DNA of 64,000 nt from Accumulibacter sp. (lineage in GTDB: Bacteria; Pseudomonadota; Gammaproteobacteria; Burkholderiales; Rhodocyclaceae). The notes under the pieces are model-generated. The model saw only the letters and a list, made by a program, of their open reading frames with translations. It searched no databases and had not been told where the DNA came from. The position numbers were made by a program, and so were the translations under genes. This document shows positions 26,849-37,900 of this stretch, in pieces. Position 1 is the first letter of the stretch. Each line of letters opens with the position of its first letter. The stretch lies in contig JAIRPF010000075.1 in assembly GCA_031257115.1 (NCBI GenBank), positions 42,080-106,079 of the forward strand, in the 5' to 3' direction.

Positions 26849-26872
26849 GTCGAGTCGTCGGCGGAAGGGACG

Positions 26873-27793
26873 CTAGGCGGCCGTTTCCGCCGTCCCGGCC
26901 TCCCGGTAGAGTCTCGCCTGCGCGAGAAGCCAGCCGCCGAAGGCTTGCAGCGATTCCATCCCCCGCTTGTCCTCGGGGTATACGAGGTAATAGCTGCGCC
27001 GGTTGTGCAGCACGTAGGGAGAGGGCACGACGAGTTCCCCCAGGGCGATTTCGCTGAGCACGAAAAACCGCGGCATCAGCGCCACGCCCAGCCCGGCCTT
27101 GGCCGCCTCGACGAGCATCGAGAAAATTTCATAGCGCGATCCGCCCATGGCGTTGACGTTCGACAGGCCGGCGACCGCGAACCATTCCCGCCAGGCGTCG
27201 GGGCGCGCGGATTGGTGCAACAGCGGCATTTTTTCGAGTTCCGACGGTTCGACCGACGGTCTTCCGCCAAGGAGCGCGGGGACGCACACCGGCACCATTT
27301 CTTCTCCGAACAGGTACTCGATGACGGCGCCGGGCCAGACCGGATCGCCGAAATGGATCGCCGCGTCGAACGGCGTATCGGTAAACATGAACGGTTCGTT
27401 GCGCGTGGTGAAGTCGAGCGTGATCTCCGGATGATGCTTCTGGAAATCCCCCAGGCGCGGAATCAGCCAGCGGCTCGCAAAAGTGGGAATGACCGCCAGT
27501 TCGAGCACCCGCCCCGCGCTTCGGTGCGCCATCAGCAACAGGGTGTCGTGCTCGATGCGCTTCAGGTTCTCGCGGATCTGCCTGGCGTAGAGCTGGCCCG
27601 CGTCGGAGAGCGAGACCCGTTTCTTGACGCGATTGAACAACGGCACGCCCAGATAGCCCTCCAGCGCCGATATTTTCCGGCATACCGCGCTCTGCGTCAG
27701 CGACAGCTCCTCCGCCGCGCGCGTGAAACTCTGGTGCCTGGCCGCCGTCTCAAAGGCGATGAGCAGATCGGTTCCGGGGATTTTTCTTCGCAT
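26873..27793 (-). CDS. LysR-family transcriptional regulator (GcvA/AmpR-like group)
   Basis: 306 residues. Residues 6-65 are a typical LysR helix-turn-helix (LLIAFETAARHQSFTRAAEELSLTQSAVCRKISALEGYLGVPLFNR). The effector domain (residues about 90-295) carries AVIPTFASRWLIPRLGDFQKHHPEI, close to the GcvA/TrpI/AmpR subgroup. It is divergent from the NAD-glutamate dehydrogenase gene and shares its upstream region, so it probably controls that gene and itself. The inducer is unknown. Confidence 0.88.
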   Translation of the reverse strand: MRRKIPGTDLLIAFETAARHQSFTRAAEELSLTQSAVCRKISALEGYLGVPLFNRVKKRVSLSDAGQLYARQIRENLKRIEHDTLLLMAHRSAGRVLELAVIPTFASRWLIPRLGDFQKHHPEITLDFTTRNEPFMFTDTPFDAAIHFGDPVWPGAVIEYLFGEEMVPVCVPALLGGRPSVEPSELEKMPLLHQSARPDAWREWFAVAGLSNVNAMGGSRYEIFSMLVEAAKAGLGVALMPRFFVLSEIALGELVVPSPYVLHNRRSYYLVYPEDKRGMESLQAFGGWLLAQARLYREAGTAETAA

Positions 27794-27804
27794 GTCTATT
27801 CCAA

Positions 27805-27820
27805 AACAGAACTATCTGTT
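27805..27820. promoter_or_regulatory. Palindrome AACAGA-N4-TCTGTT between lysR-type gene and gdh
   Basis: A perfect 6-bp inverted repeat with a 4-bp spacer, 12 bp upstream of the LysR start codon and in the shared divergent region. It is a candidate site for autoregulation. It does not fit the common T-N11-A LysR box exactly. Confidence 0.4.
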
Positions 27821-27996
27821 GAATATACATCGTTTGCTATTATAGGAAAGGACGCGAAGAATGGTTCATCGTTTCCATCGAACGATCGTCGTCATAGTCG
27901 TCAATTTGATCCAGGTCCGTTTTCATAACAACCGCCGCCCAGGGATCTTTCCGGTTTGCCATGCCTGAACCGATCCCGGACGAGGAGGAATCCATC

Positions 27997-30900
27997 ATGA
28001 ACGAATCAGGCACCAGCAACACCCTCCGCAACCTGCGCGAAATCTCGGAAAAGCACAAGCTCTCTCCCGTGCTCGCCGATCATCTCGAACATTATTTCGC
28101 CAATGCCAACGCCGAGAATTTCCTCGGCGTCGACCTCGAAGAACTCCACGGAGCGGCCATCCAGCACGCCCGTGTCGGCCAGGAGCGCCAATCCGGCGAA
28201 GCGACCGTCACCTTGTATACGCCCGATTTCGACCGGCACGGCTGGCATTCGCCGCACACGGTCATCGACATCGTCACCGACGACATGCCTTTCCTCGTCG
28301 ACTCGGTGACGATGGCCGTATATAACCGCGGCCTGACGATCCACCGCCTCATCCACCCGGTGCTCGGCATCGAGCGCGACGCGGCGGGCGCCTTCCAGAG
28401 AAGCGCCCGGCCCGGCGCGGAGGGGACACGCGCCGAGGCGTGGATGCACCTGGAAATCGACCGGATCGGCGGCAAGGAGACGATCGACGCGCTGCGCGCC
28501 GAAATCGCCGACGTGCTGGCCGACATCCGCGCCGCAGTCGAGGATTTCGCGCCAATGCGCCAGTGCGTCGAAACCGCCGTCGGCGGCCTTGGCGCGAAAT
28601 CCGCCGACAACGAAGAAATCATCGAATTCCTGCGCTGGGCGGCGAGCGAGAATTTCATCTTCCTTGGCCACGCGCATTACCACGCCGACCCCGGCGGGAC
28701 CAGCCTCGCGCGCGCGCCGGAAGGCGGACTCGGCCTGCTGCGCCGCGCCGATCATCCGCGTTTCGGACACTGCCGCGCCGGAATGCCGAATGAAATCGCC
28801 GAACTCGAAAAACTGCCCTCGGCGCTGACCCTGACCAAGGCGGACGCGCGCTCGATCATGCACCGTTCGGGCTATCTCGATTACATCGGCGTGCGCGAGC
28901 GCGACGCGAACGGCGCGATCGTCGGCGAACACGTCTTCGTCGGCCTGTACGCCGCCCACGTCTATCACATTTCGACGGCCGAGATACCGGTCGTGCGCCG
29001 CAAGGTGGCCGCCGTGCGCGCCGCTAGCGGGTTCGTTCCGAGCGGACACAACGACAAGACCCTGCGCAACACCCTCGAAACCTATCCGCGCGACGAACTG
29101 ATCGAGATCGATTCCGCCGACCTGCAACGCACCGCCTACGGCATCGTCATGCTGCACGAGCATCAGCGGGTGAGCGTCTTTCTGCGCAACGACCGCTGGA
29201 ACCGCTACGTTTCGGCCTTGGTCTACATTCCCCGCGACCGTTTCGACACGACCGTGCGCCTGCGCATCATGGAGCTGCTGCGCAATACCTTGCAGGCGGG
29301 CAGCGTCGATTTCACCATCCACACCGGCGAAGCGCGGCTCTCGCGCCTGCACCTGATCGTGCGCACCCCGGAAGGGGCCGCCTACAAATACGACGCGGAG
29401 GCGATCGAACGCGACATCGCGCGCATCGTCCGCGGCTGGCAGGACGAATTGCAGCACAACCTGATCGAGCACGCGGGCGAGGAGCGCGGCAACGCGCTGC
29501 TGCGCCGGTATGGCGCGGCGCTGCCGCTGGCCTATCAGGAACAGGTGCCGCCGAGTTCGGCGGTATCGGACCTCGAACGCCTCGAAATGGCCGAAAACAG
29601 CGGGCGCATCGAAATCAAGGTCAACGCGCCCTACGGCGACGACGGATCGCATCAGCACATCAAGCTGTTCCTGAAGGGCGAGCCGCGTCCCCTGTCCGCC
29701 GTGCTGCCGGTCTTCGAGAATCTCGGCCTGACCGTCCTTTCCGAGCAGCCGTTCCGGCTGACCAACATGGATCTGCACATCGCCGACTTCGCCGTGCGCC
29801 TGCCATGCGCCAAGGCGCTCGAAGACGAGGCGACCCGCAACGCCTTCGCGGACCTGCTGGGCAAGCTCCTGCGCAACGAGGCCGAAAACGACGGCTTCAA
29901 CCGCCTGTGCCTGCTGGCCGGACTCGACGCGCCGCGCATCAACGTCCTGCGCGCCTACGGCCGTTACCTGCGCCAGGCCGGATTGCCGTTCGGCCAGGCC
30001 TACATCGAACGCTGCCTGTCCAGTCACCCGCGGATCGCCCGCCTGCTGTCCGATTTCTTCCAGGCGCGCTTCGCCCTGGAGGCCACCGACACCCAGGCGG
30101 AGGAAGTCGACCGCGAGCTGGGCGCCGCGCTCGATCAGGTCAGCAATCTGGACGACGACCGCATCCTCTCCGGCTATCGCACCGTCTTCCACGCCACGAT
30201 GCGCACCAACGCCTGGCAGCGGGACGCCGACGGCCAGGCGAAGGGCTACCTTTCGTTCAAGATTTCGTCGAAACTCGTTCCCTTCCTGCCCAAGCCCGTG
30301 CCGCTCTACGAAATCTTCGTCTACAACCAGCGCATGGAAGGCATCCACATTCGCGGCGCGAGCGTCGCGCGCGGCGGCCTGCGCTGGTCCGACCGCATGG
30401 AGGATTACCGCACAGAGGGCCTCGCGCTGGTGAAGGCGCAGATGGTCAAGAACGTCGTCGGCGTGCCGCTCGGCGCCAAGGGCTGCTTCGTCGGCAAGCA
30501 GTTGCCGCCCGCGAGCGACCGCGACGCCTGGCTGGCCGAGGGCATCGCCTGCTACCAGACCTTCATCCGCGGCCTGCTCGACATCACCGACAACCTCATC
30601 GGCGGCAAGGCGGTTCCGCCCAGGGACGTCCGCCGCCATGACGGCGACGATCCCTACCTCGTCGTCGCCGCCGACAAGGGCACCGCGACCTTCTCCGACA
30701 TCGCCAACGCCATCGCCATCGAATACGGCTTCTGGCTCGGCGACGCCTTCGCTTCGGGCGGCTCGGTCGGCTACGATCACAAGCAGATGGGCATCACCTC
30801 GCGCGGCGCGTGGGAATCCGTCAAGCGCCACTTCCGCGAACTCGGCCGCGACACGCAGAGCGAGCCGTTTACGGCGGTCGGCATCGGCGACATGTCCGGC

Positions 30901-32661
30901 GACGTTTTCGGCAACGGCCTGCTGCGCTCCAACCAGACCCTGCTGGTCGCCGCCTTCGACCACCGCCACGTCTTCCTCGATCCGAACCCGGACCCCGTCA
31001 TGAGTTTCGCCGAACGGCGCCGCCTGTTCAACCTGCCGCGTTCGTCGTGGGACGACTACAACAAGTCGCTCATCTCCGAGGGCGGCGGCGTGTGGCCGCG
31101 CAGCGCGATGAGCATTCCGCTCTCGCCGCAGGTCCGCGCCCGTCTGGGCGTCGAAGCGGAGCACATGACGCCGAACGAGCTGATCAGCGCCATCCTCCGG
31201 GCGCCGGTCGACCTGTTCTACAACGGCGGCATCGGCACGTACTTCAAGGCCAGCGCCCAGAGCCACCAGGACGCCAACGACCGCGCCAACGACGCCGTCC
31301 GCATCGACGCCGCCGAATTGCGCGCCAGGGTCGTCGGCGAGGGCGGCAACCTCGGCTTCACGCAAAGCGCGCGCATCGAATACGCGCTGAACGGCGGCCT
31401 GAACTATACCGACGCGATCGACAATTCCGCCGGCGTCAGCACGTCCGACCACGAGGTCAACATCAAGATACTGACCTCGATCCTGCTGCAAAGCGGCGAC
31501 ATGACGCTCAAGCAGCGCGACGCCCTGCTGGCCTCGGCGACGGAAGAAGTCGGCCGCCGGGTGCTGGTCGACAACTACCAGCAGACGCAAGCCGTGTCGC
31601 TGGAAACGACGCACGGCAAGGAACTGCTCAACGCGCATGGACAGCTCATCCGCGCCCTGGAAGCCAGCGGCGGCCTCGACCGCGCCGTCGAATTCCTGCC
31701 CGGCGACAAGCAGCTCATCGAGCGCGCGCAGATGGGCCGCGGGCTGACCGCGCCGGAGATTTCCGTCCTCCTGGCCTACACCAAGATCGCCCTGAAACAG
31801 GCCATCCTGGAGACGCGCCTGCCGGACGTCCCGGTCTTCCAGCAACTGCTGGTGAACTACTTCCCCGGCCCGATCGCGGAAAAATGCGCCGCGCAGATTC
31901 CCTCGCATCCGCTGCGCCGGGAAATCATCACCACGAAGATTGTCAGCCGCCTGGTCAACCGCATGGGGACGACCTTCACCCTGCAACTCGGCGACGAAAC
32001 CGGGGCCGGCCTCGAACGGATCATCACCGCCTGGTACGCCGCCAGCGAACTGCTGGACGCCGAGGCGCTCTGGAGGGAACTCGAAACGCTCGACCTGAAG
32101 ATTCCTTCCGCGCGGCAGATGGCGCTGATGATGGCCCTGCGCGACCTGGTCGGCGCCGCCACGCGGCAGATCCTGGTATCGCAGAAGGCCGACGCCGGCA
32201 TCGCCGAGATCATCGACGCCTACCGCGACGCCGTCGCCGGGACCGTGGTGGCCGCCCGCGCCGGCAAGGAAGGCGTGGACGCGGTCGTCGCGCTGCTCGA
32301 AGCGCGGCCCGAAATCGCCGGCGTGTTCGAACTGGTCGACCTGGCGCGCAGCGGCGGCCGGCCGCTCGAAGAAGTCGCGGCCGCCTGCGTCGAGATCGAC
32401 GCCAGCTTCGACCTCGCCTGGCTCGGCGGCGCCATCGCCAACCTGCCGGCCGGCAACCGCTGGCAGGCGCGCGCCAGGGCGCAACTGGCCAGCGATCTGC
32501 GCGCCCTCCGGCAAACGCTCCTGCAACGCGGCGGCGCCGAAGCCCCCACGGCCACCTCGGCGCGCAGCGTGATCGAAGAACTCAAGCGCAACGCCCCGCA
32601 GGATCTGGCCATGCTCTCGGCCGGCCTCGCCGAAATCCGGAGCATCCTGCTGTCCAACTGA
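27997..32661 (+). CDS. gdh: NAD-specific glutamate dehydrogenase, large type
   Basis: 1554 residues, the size class of the 180-kDa (L_180) enzymes. It oxidises glutamate to 2-oxoglutarate and ammonium. The start ATG 27997 has GAGGAGGA 8 bp upstream. N-terminal ACT-like regulatory regions (VTDDMPFLVDSVTMAVYNRGL) lead to the catalytic core: IRGASVARGGLRWSDRMEDYRTEGLALVKAQMVKNVVGVPLGAKG (around residues 785-830, with the substrate lysine region), and the dinucleotide site AVGIGDMSGDVFGNGLL (around residue 960). The C-terminal helical domain is complete. A hairpin terminator follows. It is divergent from a LysR gene. The opposite strand is open for almost the full length, an effect of codon bias. 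Confidence 0.93.
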   Translation: MNESGTSNTLRNLREISEKHKLSPVLADHLEHYFANANAENFLGVDLEELHGAAIQHARVGQERQSGEATVTLYTPDFDRHGWHSPHTVIDIVTDDMPFLVDSVTMAVYNRGLTIHRLIHPVLGIERDAAGAFQRSARPGAEGTRAEAWMHLEIDRIGGKETIDALRAEIADVLADIRAAVEDFAPMRQCVETAVGGLGAKSADNEEIIEFLRWAASENFIFLGHAHYHADPGGTSLARAPEGGLGLLRRADHPRFGHCRAGMPNEIAELEKLPSALTLTKADARSIMHRSGYLDYIGVRERDANGAIVGEHVFVGLYAAHVYHISTAEIPVVRRKVAAVRAASGFVPSGHNDKTLRNTLETYPRDELIEIDSADLQRTAYGIVMLHEHQRVSVFLRNDRWNRYVSALVYIPRDRFDTTVRLRIMELLRNTLQAGSVDFTIHTGEARLSRLHLIVRTPEGAAYKYDAEAIERDIARIVRGWQDELQHNLIEHAGEERGNALLRRYGAALPLAYQEQVPPSSAVSDLERLEMAENSGRIEIKVNAPYGDDGSHQHIKLFLKGEPRPLSAVLPVFENLGLTVLSEQPFRLTNMDLHIADFAVRLPCAKALEDEATRNAFADLLGKLLRNEAENDGFNRLCLLAGLDAPRINVLRAYGRYLRQAGLPFGQAYIERCLSSHPRIARLLSDFFQARFALEATDTQAEEVDRELGAALDQVSNLDDDRILSGYRTVFHATMRTNAWQRDADGQAKGYLSFKISSKLVPFLPKPVPLYEIFVYNQRMEGIHIRGASVARGGLRWSDRMEDYRTEGLALVKAQMVKNVVGVPLGAKGCFVGKQLPPASDRDAWLAEGIACYQTFIRGLLDITDNLIGGKAVPPRDVRRHDGDDPYLVVAADKGTATFSDIANAIAIEYGFWLGDAFASGGSVGYDHKQMGITSRGAWESVKRHFRELGRDTQSEPFTAVGIGDMSGDVFGNGLLRSNQTLLVAAFDHRHVFLDPNPDPVMSFAERRRLFNLPRSSWDDYNKSLISEGGGVWPRSAMSIPLSPQVRARLGVEAEHMTPNELISAILRAPVDLFYNGGIGTYFKASAQSHQDANDRANDAVRIDAAELRARVVGEGGNLGFTQSARIEYALNGGLNYTDAIDNSAGVSTSDHEVNIKILTSILLQSGDMTLKQRDALLASATEEVGRRVLVDNYQQTQAVSLETTHGKELLNAHGQLIRALEASGGLDRAVEFLPGDKQLIERAQMGRGLTAPEISVLLAYTKIALKQAILETRLPDVPVFQQLLVNYFPGPIAEKCAAQIPSHPLRREIITTKIVSRLVNRMGTTFTLQLGDETGAGLERIITAWYAASELLDAEALWRELETLDLKIPSARQMALMMALRDLVGAATRQILVSQKADAGIAEIIDAYRDAVAGTVVAARAGKEGVDAVVALLEARPEIAGVFELVDLARSGGRPLEEVAAACVEIDASFDLAWLGGAIANLPAGNRWQARARAQLASDLRALRQTLLQRGGAEAPTATSARSVIEELKRNAPQDLAMLSAGLAEIRSILLSN

Positions 32662-32683
32662 CCGTCGGTCGCCAGTCAATCAC

Positions 32684-32710
32684 CGGGAGGCGAGAGCCTC
32701 CCGTTTTTTT
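32684..32710 (+). terminator. Rho-independent terminator after gdh
   Basis: CGGGAGGC-GAGA-GCCTCCCG forms an 8-bp GC stem with a GAGA loop and is followed by seven T. It starts 23 bp after the gdh stop. Confidence 0.9.
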
Positions 32711-32739
32711 GTCCGGCCAAAAGAGGAGAACGCGGCGGA

Positions 32740-32877
32740 TTCCTCGCCACCGAAGCGCAACCGGCGCAAAGCGCCGCGAGCCAAAAGTTTTAACCACGAA
32801 GAACACGGTAGACACGGCGAAAAGCGAAAAATCATTAACCACGACGCTCTTCGCCTTGCCCGCCGTGCTCGAAAGGC
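32740..32877. repeat. Dispersed repeat units between gdh and the symporter
   Basis: Contains AACCGGCGCAAAGCGCCGCGAGCC (32759-32782), TAACCACGAAGAACACGGTAGACACGG (32791-32818), TTAACCACGACGC (32836) and an inverted GCCCGCCGTGCTCG. No gene. Confidence 0.55.
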
Positions 32878-34413
32878 TCAATCCGCGTCGATCTTGTTGT
32901 CGTGCAGGTTGAAGTACGACTGCCTGAACAGCGCGTCCATCTTTTCCGCGTCGGGGCGTGGCGTGAAACTGCTTACCAGCGGCACGATCGCCAGTCCGGC
33001 CAGCATTGCCAGCGCGCCGGCGTTGATCGGCGAGCCGATGTAGCCGAACGCCATGTTGGAGCACACCAGCGCGAGCGCGAAAATGAAGCACGCCCAGACG
33101 CTCGCCGTGGTCGCGCGCCGCCAGTACAGTCCGTAGAGGAACGGCGCGAGGAATGATCCCGCCAGCACGCCCCAGCTGATCGCCATCAATTGCGCGATGA
33201 ATGTCACCGGCGAGTTGTATTGCACCAGCGCGATCGCCGCCGAAATGAGCACGAAGGCCACGACCAGGAGCCGGATCGACAGGAGCTGCGTCTTGACGTC
33301 CATGTCCCTGATGAAATTGCCCTTGAGAAAGTCGAGCGTCAGCGTCGAACTGGAAGTGAGCACCAGCGAACTCAGGGTCGACATCGAGGCGGAGAGCACG
33401 AGCACCACCGTAAGGCCGATCAGCAGGTCGGGCATGTTCGCCAGCATGGCCGGGATCACCGAGTCGTATACCGGCGTACCGGCGGGCGTGTAAGCGATTT
33501 CCCCGGCCGCCAGGCGGCCAAAACCGCCGAGGAAGTAGCTGCCGCCGGACACCACGAGGGCGAACAGCGTGGAGATGATCGCGCCGCGCTTGATCGCGTT
33601 GCTGCTCCGGATGGCGTAAAACTTCTGCACCATCTGCGGCAGACCCCAGGTGCCGAGCGAGGTCAGGACGAGCACACCGGCGAGATCGAGCGGATTCGGC
33701 CCGAAGATCGACACGAACACGCCCTGCATCGCGCCCGCCGCGCCCTGCGCGTCGTTGGGCACTCGCGAGAGCGCGACCATCGCGTTCGTGTAGCCGCCGT
33801 ACCCGGCGAGCACCGCGACGATCACGGCGACGATGCCGAAGAGCATGACAAGCCCCTGTACGAAGTCGTTGACCGCCGCGGCCATGTAGCCGCCGAGCAC
33901 CACGTAGACGCAGGTAAGTACCGCCATGCCGATGATGCACCATTCGTAGGGCGCGCCGAAGGCCATGTCGAACAGGCGCGACAGGCCGTTGTAGACGCTG
34001 GCGGTGTAGGGGATGAGAAACACGAAGATGATCGCCGCCGCCGCGATGCGCAGCCCGTGACTGCCGAAGCGCGCCCCGAAGAATTCCGGCATCGTCTGCG
34101 CGCGCAGATAATGCGTCATCGCCCGTGTGCGCGCGCCAAGCACGTACCAGACGAGCAGGCTGCCGACGAAGGCGTTGCCCAGCCCGATCCACAGCGCCGC
34201 CATGCCGTATTTCCAGCCGAATTGCCCGGCGTAGCCGATGAACACCACCGCCGAAAAATACGTCGTTCCGTAGGCGAAGGCGGATAGCCACGGCCCCACC
34301 TTGCGTCCGCCGAGCACGAAGCCGTCGACGTCCCGCGCGTGTTTGCGGGTGTAAAAACCGATGGAGATCGTGACGGCGAAAAACGCCGTCATCATGAGAA
34401 TTTTCGGAAACAT
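32878..34413 (-). CDS. Sodium:solute symporter (SSS family)
   Basis: 511 residues with about 13 hydrophobic segments. The core SSS features are visible: GRKVGPWLSAFAYGTTYFSAVVFIGYAG at residues about 36-65 (sodium-site helix), AAAVNDFVQGLVMLFGIV, GTWGLPQMVQKFYAIRSSNAIKRG (the family's central signature, around residue 260), and SASMSTLSSLVLTSSSTLTLDF (the second sodium-site helix). It resembles the pantothenate/proline branch, but the substrate cannot be named. The start ATG 34413 has no clear ribosome site. It is convergent with gdh, separated by the terminator and repeats. Confidence 0.88.
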   Translation of the reverse strand: MFPKILMMTAFFAVTISIGFYTRKHARDVDGFVLGGRKVGPWLSAFAYGTTYFSAVVFIGYAGQFGWKYGMAALWIGLGNAFVGSLLVWYVLGARTRAMTHYLRAQTMPEFFGARFGSHGLRIAAAAIIFVFLIPYTASVYNGLSRLFDMAFGAPYEWCIIGMAVLTCVYVVLGGYMAAAVNDFVQGLVMLFGIVAVIVAVLAGYGGYTNAMVALSRVPNDAQGAAGAMQGVFVSIFGPNPLDLAGVLVLTSLGTWGLPQMVQKFYAIRSSNAIKRGAIISTLFALVVSGGSYFLGGFGRLAAGEIAYTPAGTPVYDSVIPAMLANMPDLLIGLTVVLVLSASMSTLSSLVLTSSSTLTLDFLKGNFIRDMDVKTQLLSIRLLVVAFVLISAAIALVQYNSPVTFIAQLMAISWGVLAGSFLAPFLYGLYWRRATTASVWACFIFALALVCSNMAFGYIGSPINAGALAMLAGLAIVPLVSSFTPRPDAEKMDALFRQSYFNLHDNKIDAD

Positions 34414-34978
34414 GCGTGGCTCGCCGGCAGGCTCGCGTCCCGGCGGCGTCGACCGGGAGACGAATGGGTGAATGGATAAATGGCGCATTCTATAGCATTG
34501 TCCGCCGGCAAGGTGGCGGCGGTTTTTCCCGCGCGCGCCAGGCGCGGTAGACGCCCGCGCTTCGTCCCGATGGGCAGGGTTTCGCGCCGGCGCATTGGCC
34601 CATACAAGCATTCTGGCCGGAGCGCGGCCAGAACGTGATCGGCCTGGGTGGGTTCTCCGGCGCGACGGGATGTCCGATCCCCAGGCGGGCCGGGGGATTC
34701 GGCGGCGGTCAGAATGTTTTTGAATCAGACGACCGAGAATTCAATTCATTTCCTTGACAAACTTGGACCAAGCGCCAACAAATCACCATCATTCCCTTGA
34801 CAGGCGAAGACTTGGCACCCGTATATTTCCGTCATTCCCGCGTTCGCGGGAATGACGAGGGTAATGGAATCCGCGAAGGCGGCGGCGAAAGCGATGACGA
34901 ACCGGATTCCCGCTTGTCGAGGGAGTGACGAGGAAGTGACAAGAAAACGGAACAGTCATCGCCTGGATCGAAAACGCT
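34414..34978. repeat. Gap with hairpin repeats between autotransporter and symporter
   Basis: No gene is supported in 565 bp. The left third probably holds the symporter promoter. A CGTCATTCCCGCGTTCGCGGGAATGACG palindrome lies at 34831-34858, and a degenerate CCGGATTCCCGCTTGTCGAGGGAGTGACG copy at 34901-34930. Both lie downstream of the autotransporter stop and may act as its terminator. Confidence 0.55.
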
Positions 34979-37900
34979 CTAGAAATTGAGGCCGGCCTGC
35001 AACAGGAAGCCGTGGGAACGCTTGCCTTTCGCGTAGTCCAGATCGTAGTCGACGGCCATGTAGAAGCGTCCCCGGCGCGAAACCTCCAGGGTGCCGCCGA
35101 GCTGCCAGGAGACGTGTTTTTCCTGGACTCCCCAGCTCTTCATGGCGCGATCGGGAATGGGGTTGCCGATCCACTGGTAGCGGGCCTTGCCGCCCCGGTT
35201 GTACAGGTTGGCGGTCGCGCCGATCCTGATTTCGGGGGTGAAAACCCAGGGGCTGCCCTCGCTGAAGGCGATGTCCCGGTTCAGCCGCAGCATGAGCGGA
35301 ACGCGCACGCTGTTGCGCTTGATGTCACCCTTGCGGAACGATAGCCGGAAAGCGGCGTCATCGGGGCCGTCCTCGGTGAATTTCCGCAGATTCCGGCTTT
35401 GCTGGTACCGGACGCCGATGGTCGACAGAAGCCGCCACCCGTCGCCGACGCTCTGCTGGTAGCCGGCGCGAACGCCGCCGCCGAGGAGGAGCGCGCTGTA
35501 GTCGCCGGTCTGGGTGACGTCGTAGATGCCGTTGTGGTAGTTGTCGAACGGGTTGGCGTCGAGAGCGGGATCGGGGCTTCCTCCGTTCAGGGAACGGCCC
35601 AGGCGGAGACGGCGCGTCATCTTTTGTTCGGCGCGGCCGGCGTTGACGCTCAGTTCGAAGAAGGCCGGGCCGTGGCGCAGGCCGATCAGGGCTTCGCCCA
35701 GATAATTGTCGGAGCGGTTCCGTGCCCGGAGTTCCGACCAGCGGTCGACGGCGTGGACGTAACCGCCGGTGAGGCCCAGGTAGAGGTCGTCGATCTCCTT
35801 CACGACGCCGACCTGAATGCCGCCGCTCCGGGTCGTGTAGCCGTATTCATCCCCCGCGCGGTGCTGGCGGGAGCGGCCTCCCAGGGCGGCGGTCCAGAAG
35901 CGCGGCGAATCTCCGGAGGCGTCGGCCGGGCCGGGTTCCAGGACGGCCGACATGCGTTGCCCGGAACCGGCCGCCCGCCGGCCGCCATGCAGGGCGGCCG
36001 GGCCGGCGTTGCGCTCGCGGCCGGCGATGAAGGCGTTCATGGTCGCCAGATTGGCGCTGGTCATGGTGGCGTAGGGTTCGGCCGTGATCAGCCGCACCGC
36101 CCGGTTGATGTCTGCGGCGCTGGTCGCTTCGAGCTGGAGGGCGCGGAAATAGTTTTCGATGTCCTCCACCCGGTCTTCGCGGTAATTCGGGAAGCGTTCC
36201 TGGTTCAGGTAGTAATACGCCTTGATGTCGCCGTCGAAACCGGCGGCGTCGTAGGGGTTGCCGTCGTAATGGCCGTATTCCCAAGGATTCGTCGATACCG
36301 GATCATAAGGGGTTTCGACGCCGGCGCCGTCGAGGGACGGGTCCTTGCGGAAAAGGGAGGAGTCGAGCGTCGGATCCGCCGTGTTGTAGCGGGTCAGGAA
36401 GGGATAGCGGATTTCGTCGAGCTTCTTCGCCGCTTCGACGGCGCTGCGCTCCGGAATGTCGCGGGCGATGCCGCCGTCCTGGGGATGGGCGGCCAGCTGG
36501 CGGTAGCGGAGCACGACGCCTTCGTCGCCGGCCTGCTTTTCGAAGCTCCAGTTGCCGAGCATGTCGGAGAAAAGGATGTCGCGGTTGAAAAGGTGGTTGG
36601 CGTCGGGCATGTCCTTCAGGGCGTCGACCGCGTTGCCGCCCGTGCCGTAAGCCACCTGGTAATGATAAGTGGTTCCGCCGTCCTGGAGCCTCGGATCGCC
36701 CCGGTAGATTTCATAGTCCAGCTTGGTCTTGAGTTCGTTGCCGAAACCGAAGACCGGGGTGTATTGCACCTTGTCGCGCTGGGCAACGCCGGTCCAGACG
36801 ATTTTGTCGCCGACGCCGCTGTGGTAGATGGACGCGATGGGCGCGCCGTCCTTCCCCCCGGCCGCAAGCTCGTCCGGGGTGAAAGGATTGTTGACGCCGT
36901 TCTTGAGATAGATGCTGCCGTAGGCGATCTCGCCGAAGTCGAAGGCGGAGCTTTCCAGGCTGTCGCCCAGGTTGCGGACGACCTGGAACGTCTGTTCGCC
37001 CGGAACGCGGAGGGTCAGGCCGATGGGCGCGGAACCGCCGTCCCGCTCCGCGAACAGGCGCGACGAAAAACGGGAAGCGCGTTCAAAGGTCGTGACGCCG
37101 TCCACCCGCATGATCAGGCCCTTGAGCTGCGAGGCGTTCAGATCGAAAGCGCCGCCGGAATTGTCGACGTAGTCGGGATGGGCGGAATCCGCGCGGTAGG
37201 CGTCGAGGGCGTTGCCGTGGAAAACGAAGAGACCGCCGGCCGGGAGGGCGCGCCAGGTCTTGTTCGCGTAGTCGAAGACCTGCCGCTCGCCTTGATAGCC
37301 GTCATAGGGCCGGATCGTGCCGCCGGCCAGCACCGCCAGGTCGCCGGCGAGGTTGGGGCGAAGCGGGGTATGGTCGCCGTCGCCGGTGATTTCGCCGAAG
37401 CCTTGCAGGATGCCGTTGCCGCCGACGATCACGTTGGCCGTGTAGGGGGCGAAATGCGAATAGCCGTCGCCGGCGCTTCCGTGGACGACGGCCGTTCCTT
37501 CGTTCCGCGCGTGGAGCGTCGCGCGGTCGAGGGTGACGACGGCCCAGGCGGCGGGGTCGAAGGGACTGTGGCCGCAGCCGGCGCAACTGGCGGAATCCGC
37601 TGGCCGGCCGATGACGTTCAGATTGTCGATGACGTTGACGGCGTCATTCGCAAGACCCGCGCCGCCCATTTCGGCGAAATTCGGATGAACGGTCAGCTTG
37701 CTGCCGGCAAAGACGTTGACCATGCCGGCGGTGATTTGCGCCTGACGGCCATCGAAAAAATCGGCGTATTCGTGGGGGCCGTAATTGGCGGCGTTCTCGT
37801 AATGATCGACGGTATGCCCGTCCGGAACGCCGGGCATCGACAGCCCGGAGCCGAGGTCGATCGCGCCGTAGCGGTTGTCATAACCGGTTCCGTCCGCGCC

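Noticed and set aside
28006..32679. A 1557-codon open frame antisense to the glutamate dehydrogenase gene
   Set aside because: It mirrors the gdh gene almost codon for codon. GC-rich third positions remove stops on the opposite strand, the translation has no family features, and gdh itself has full domain support.
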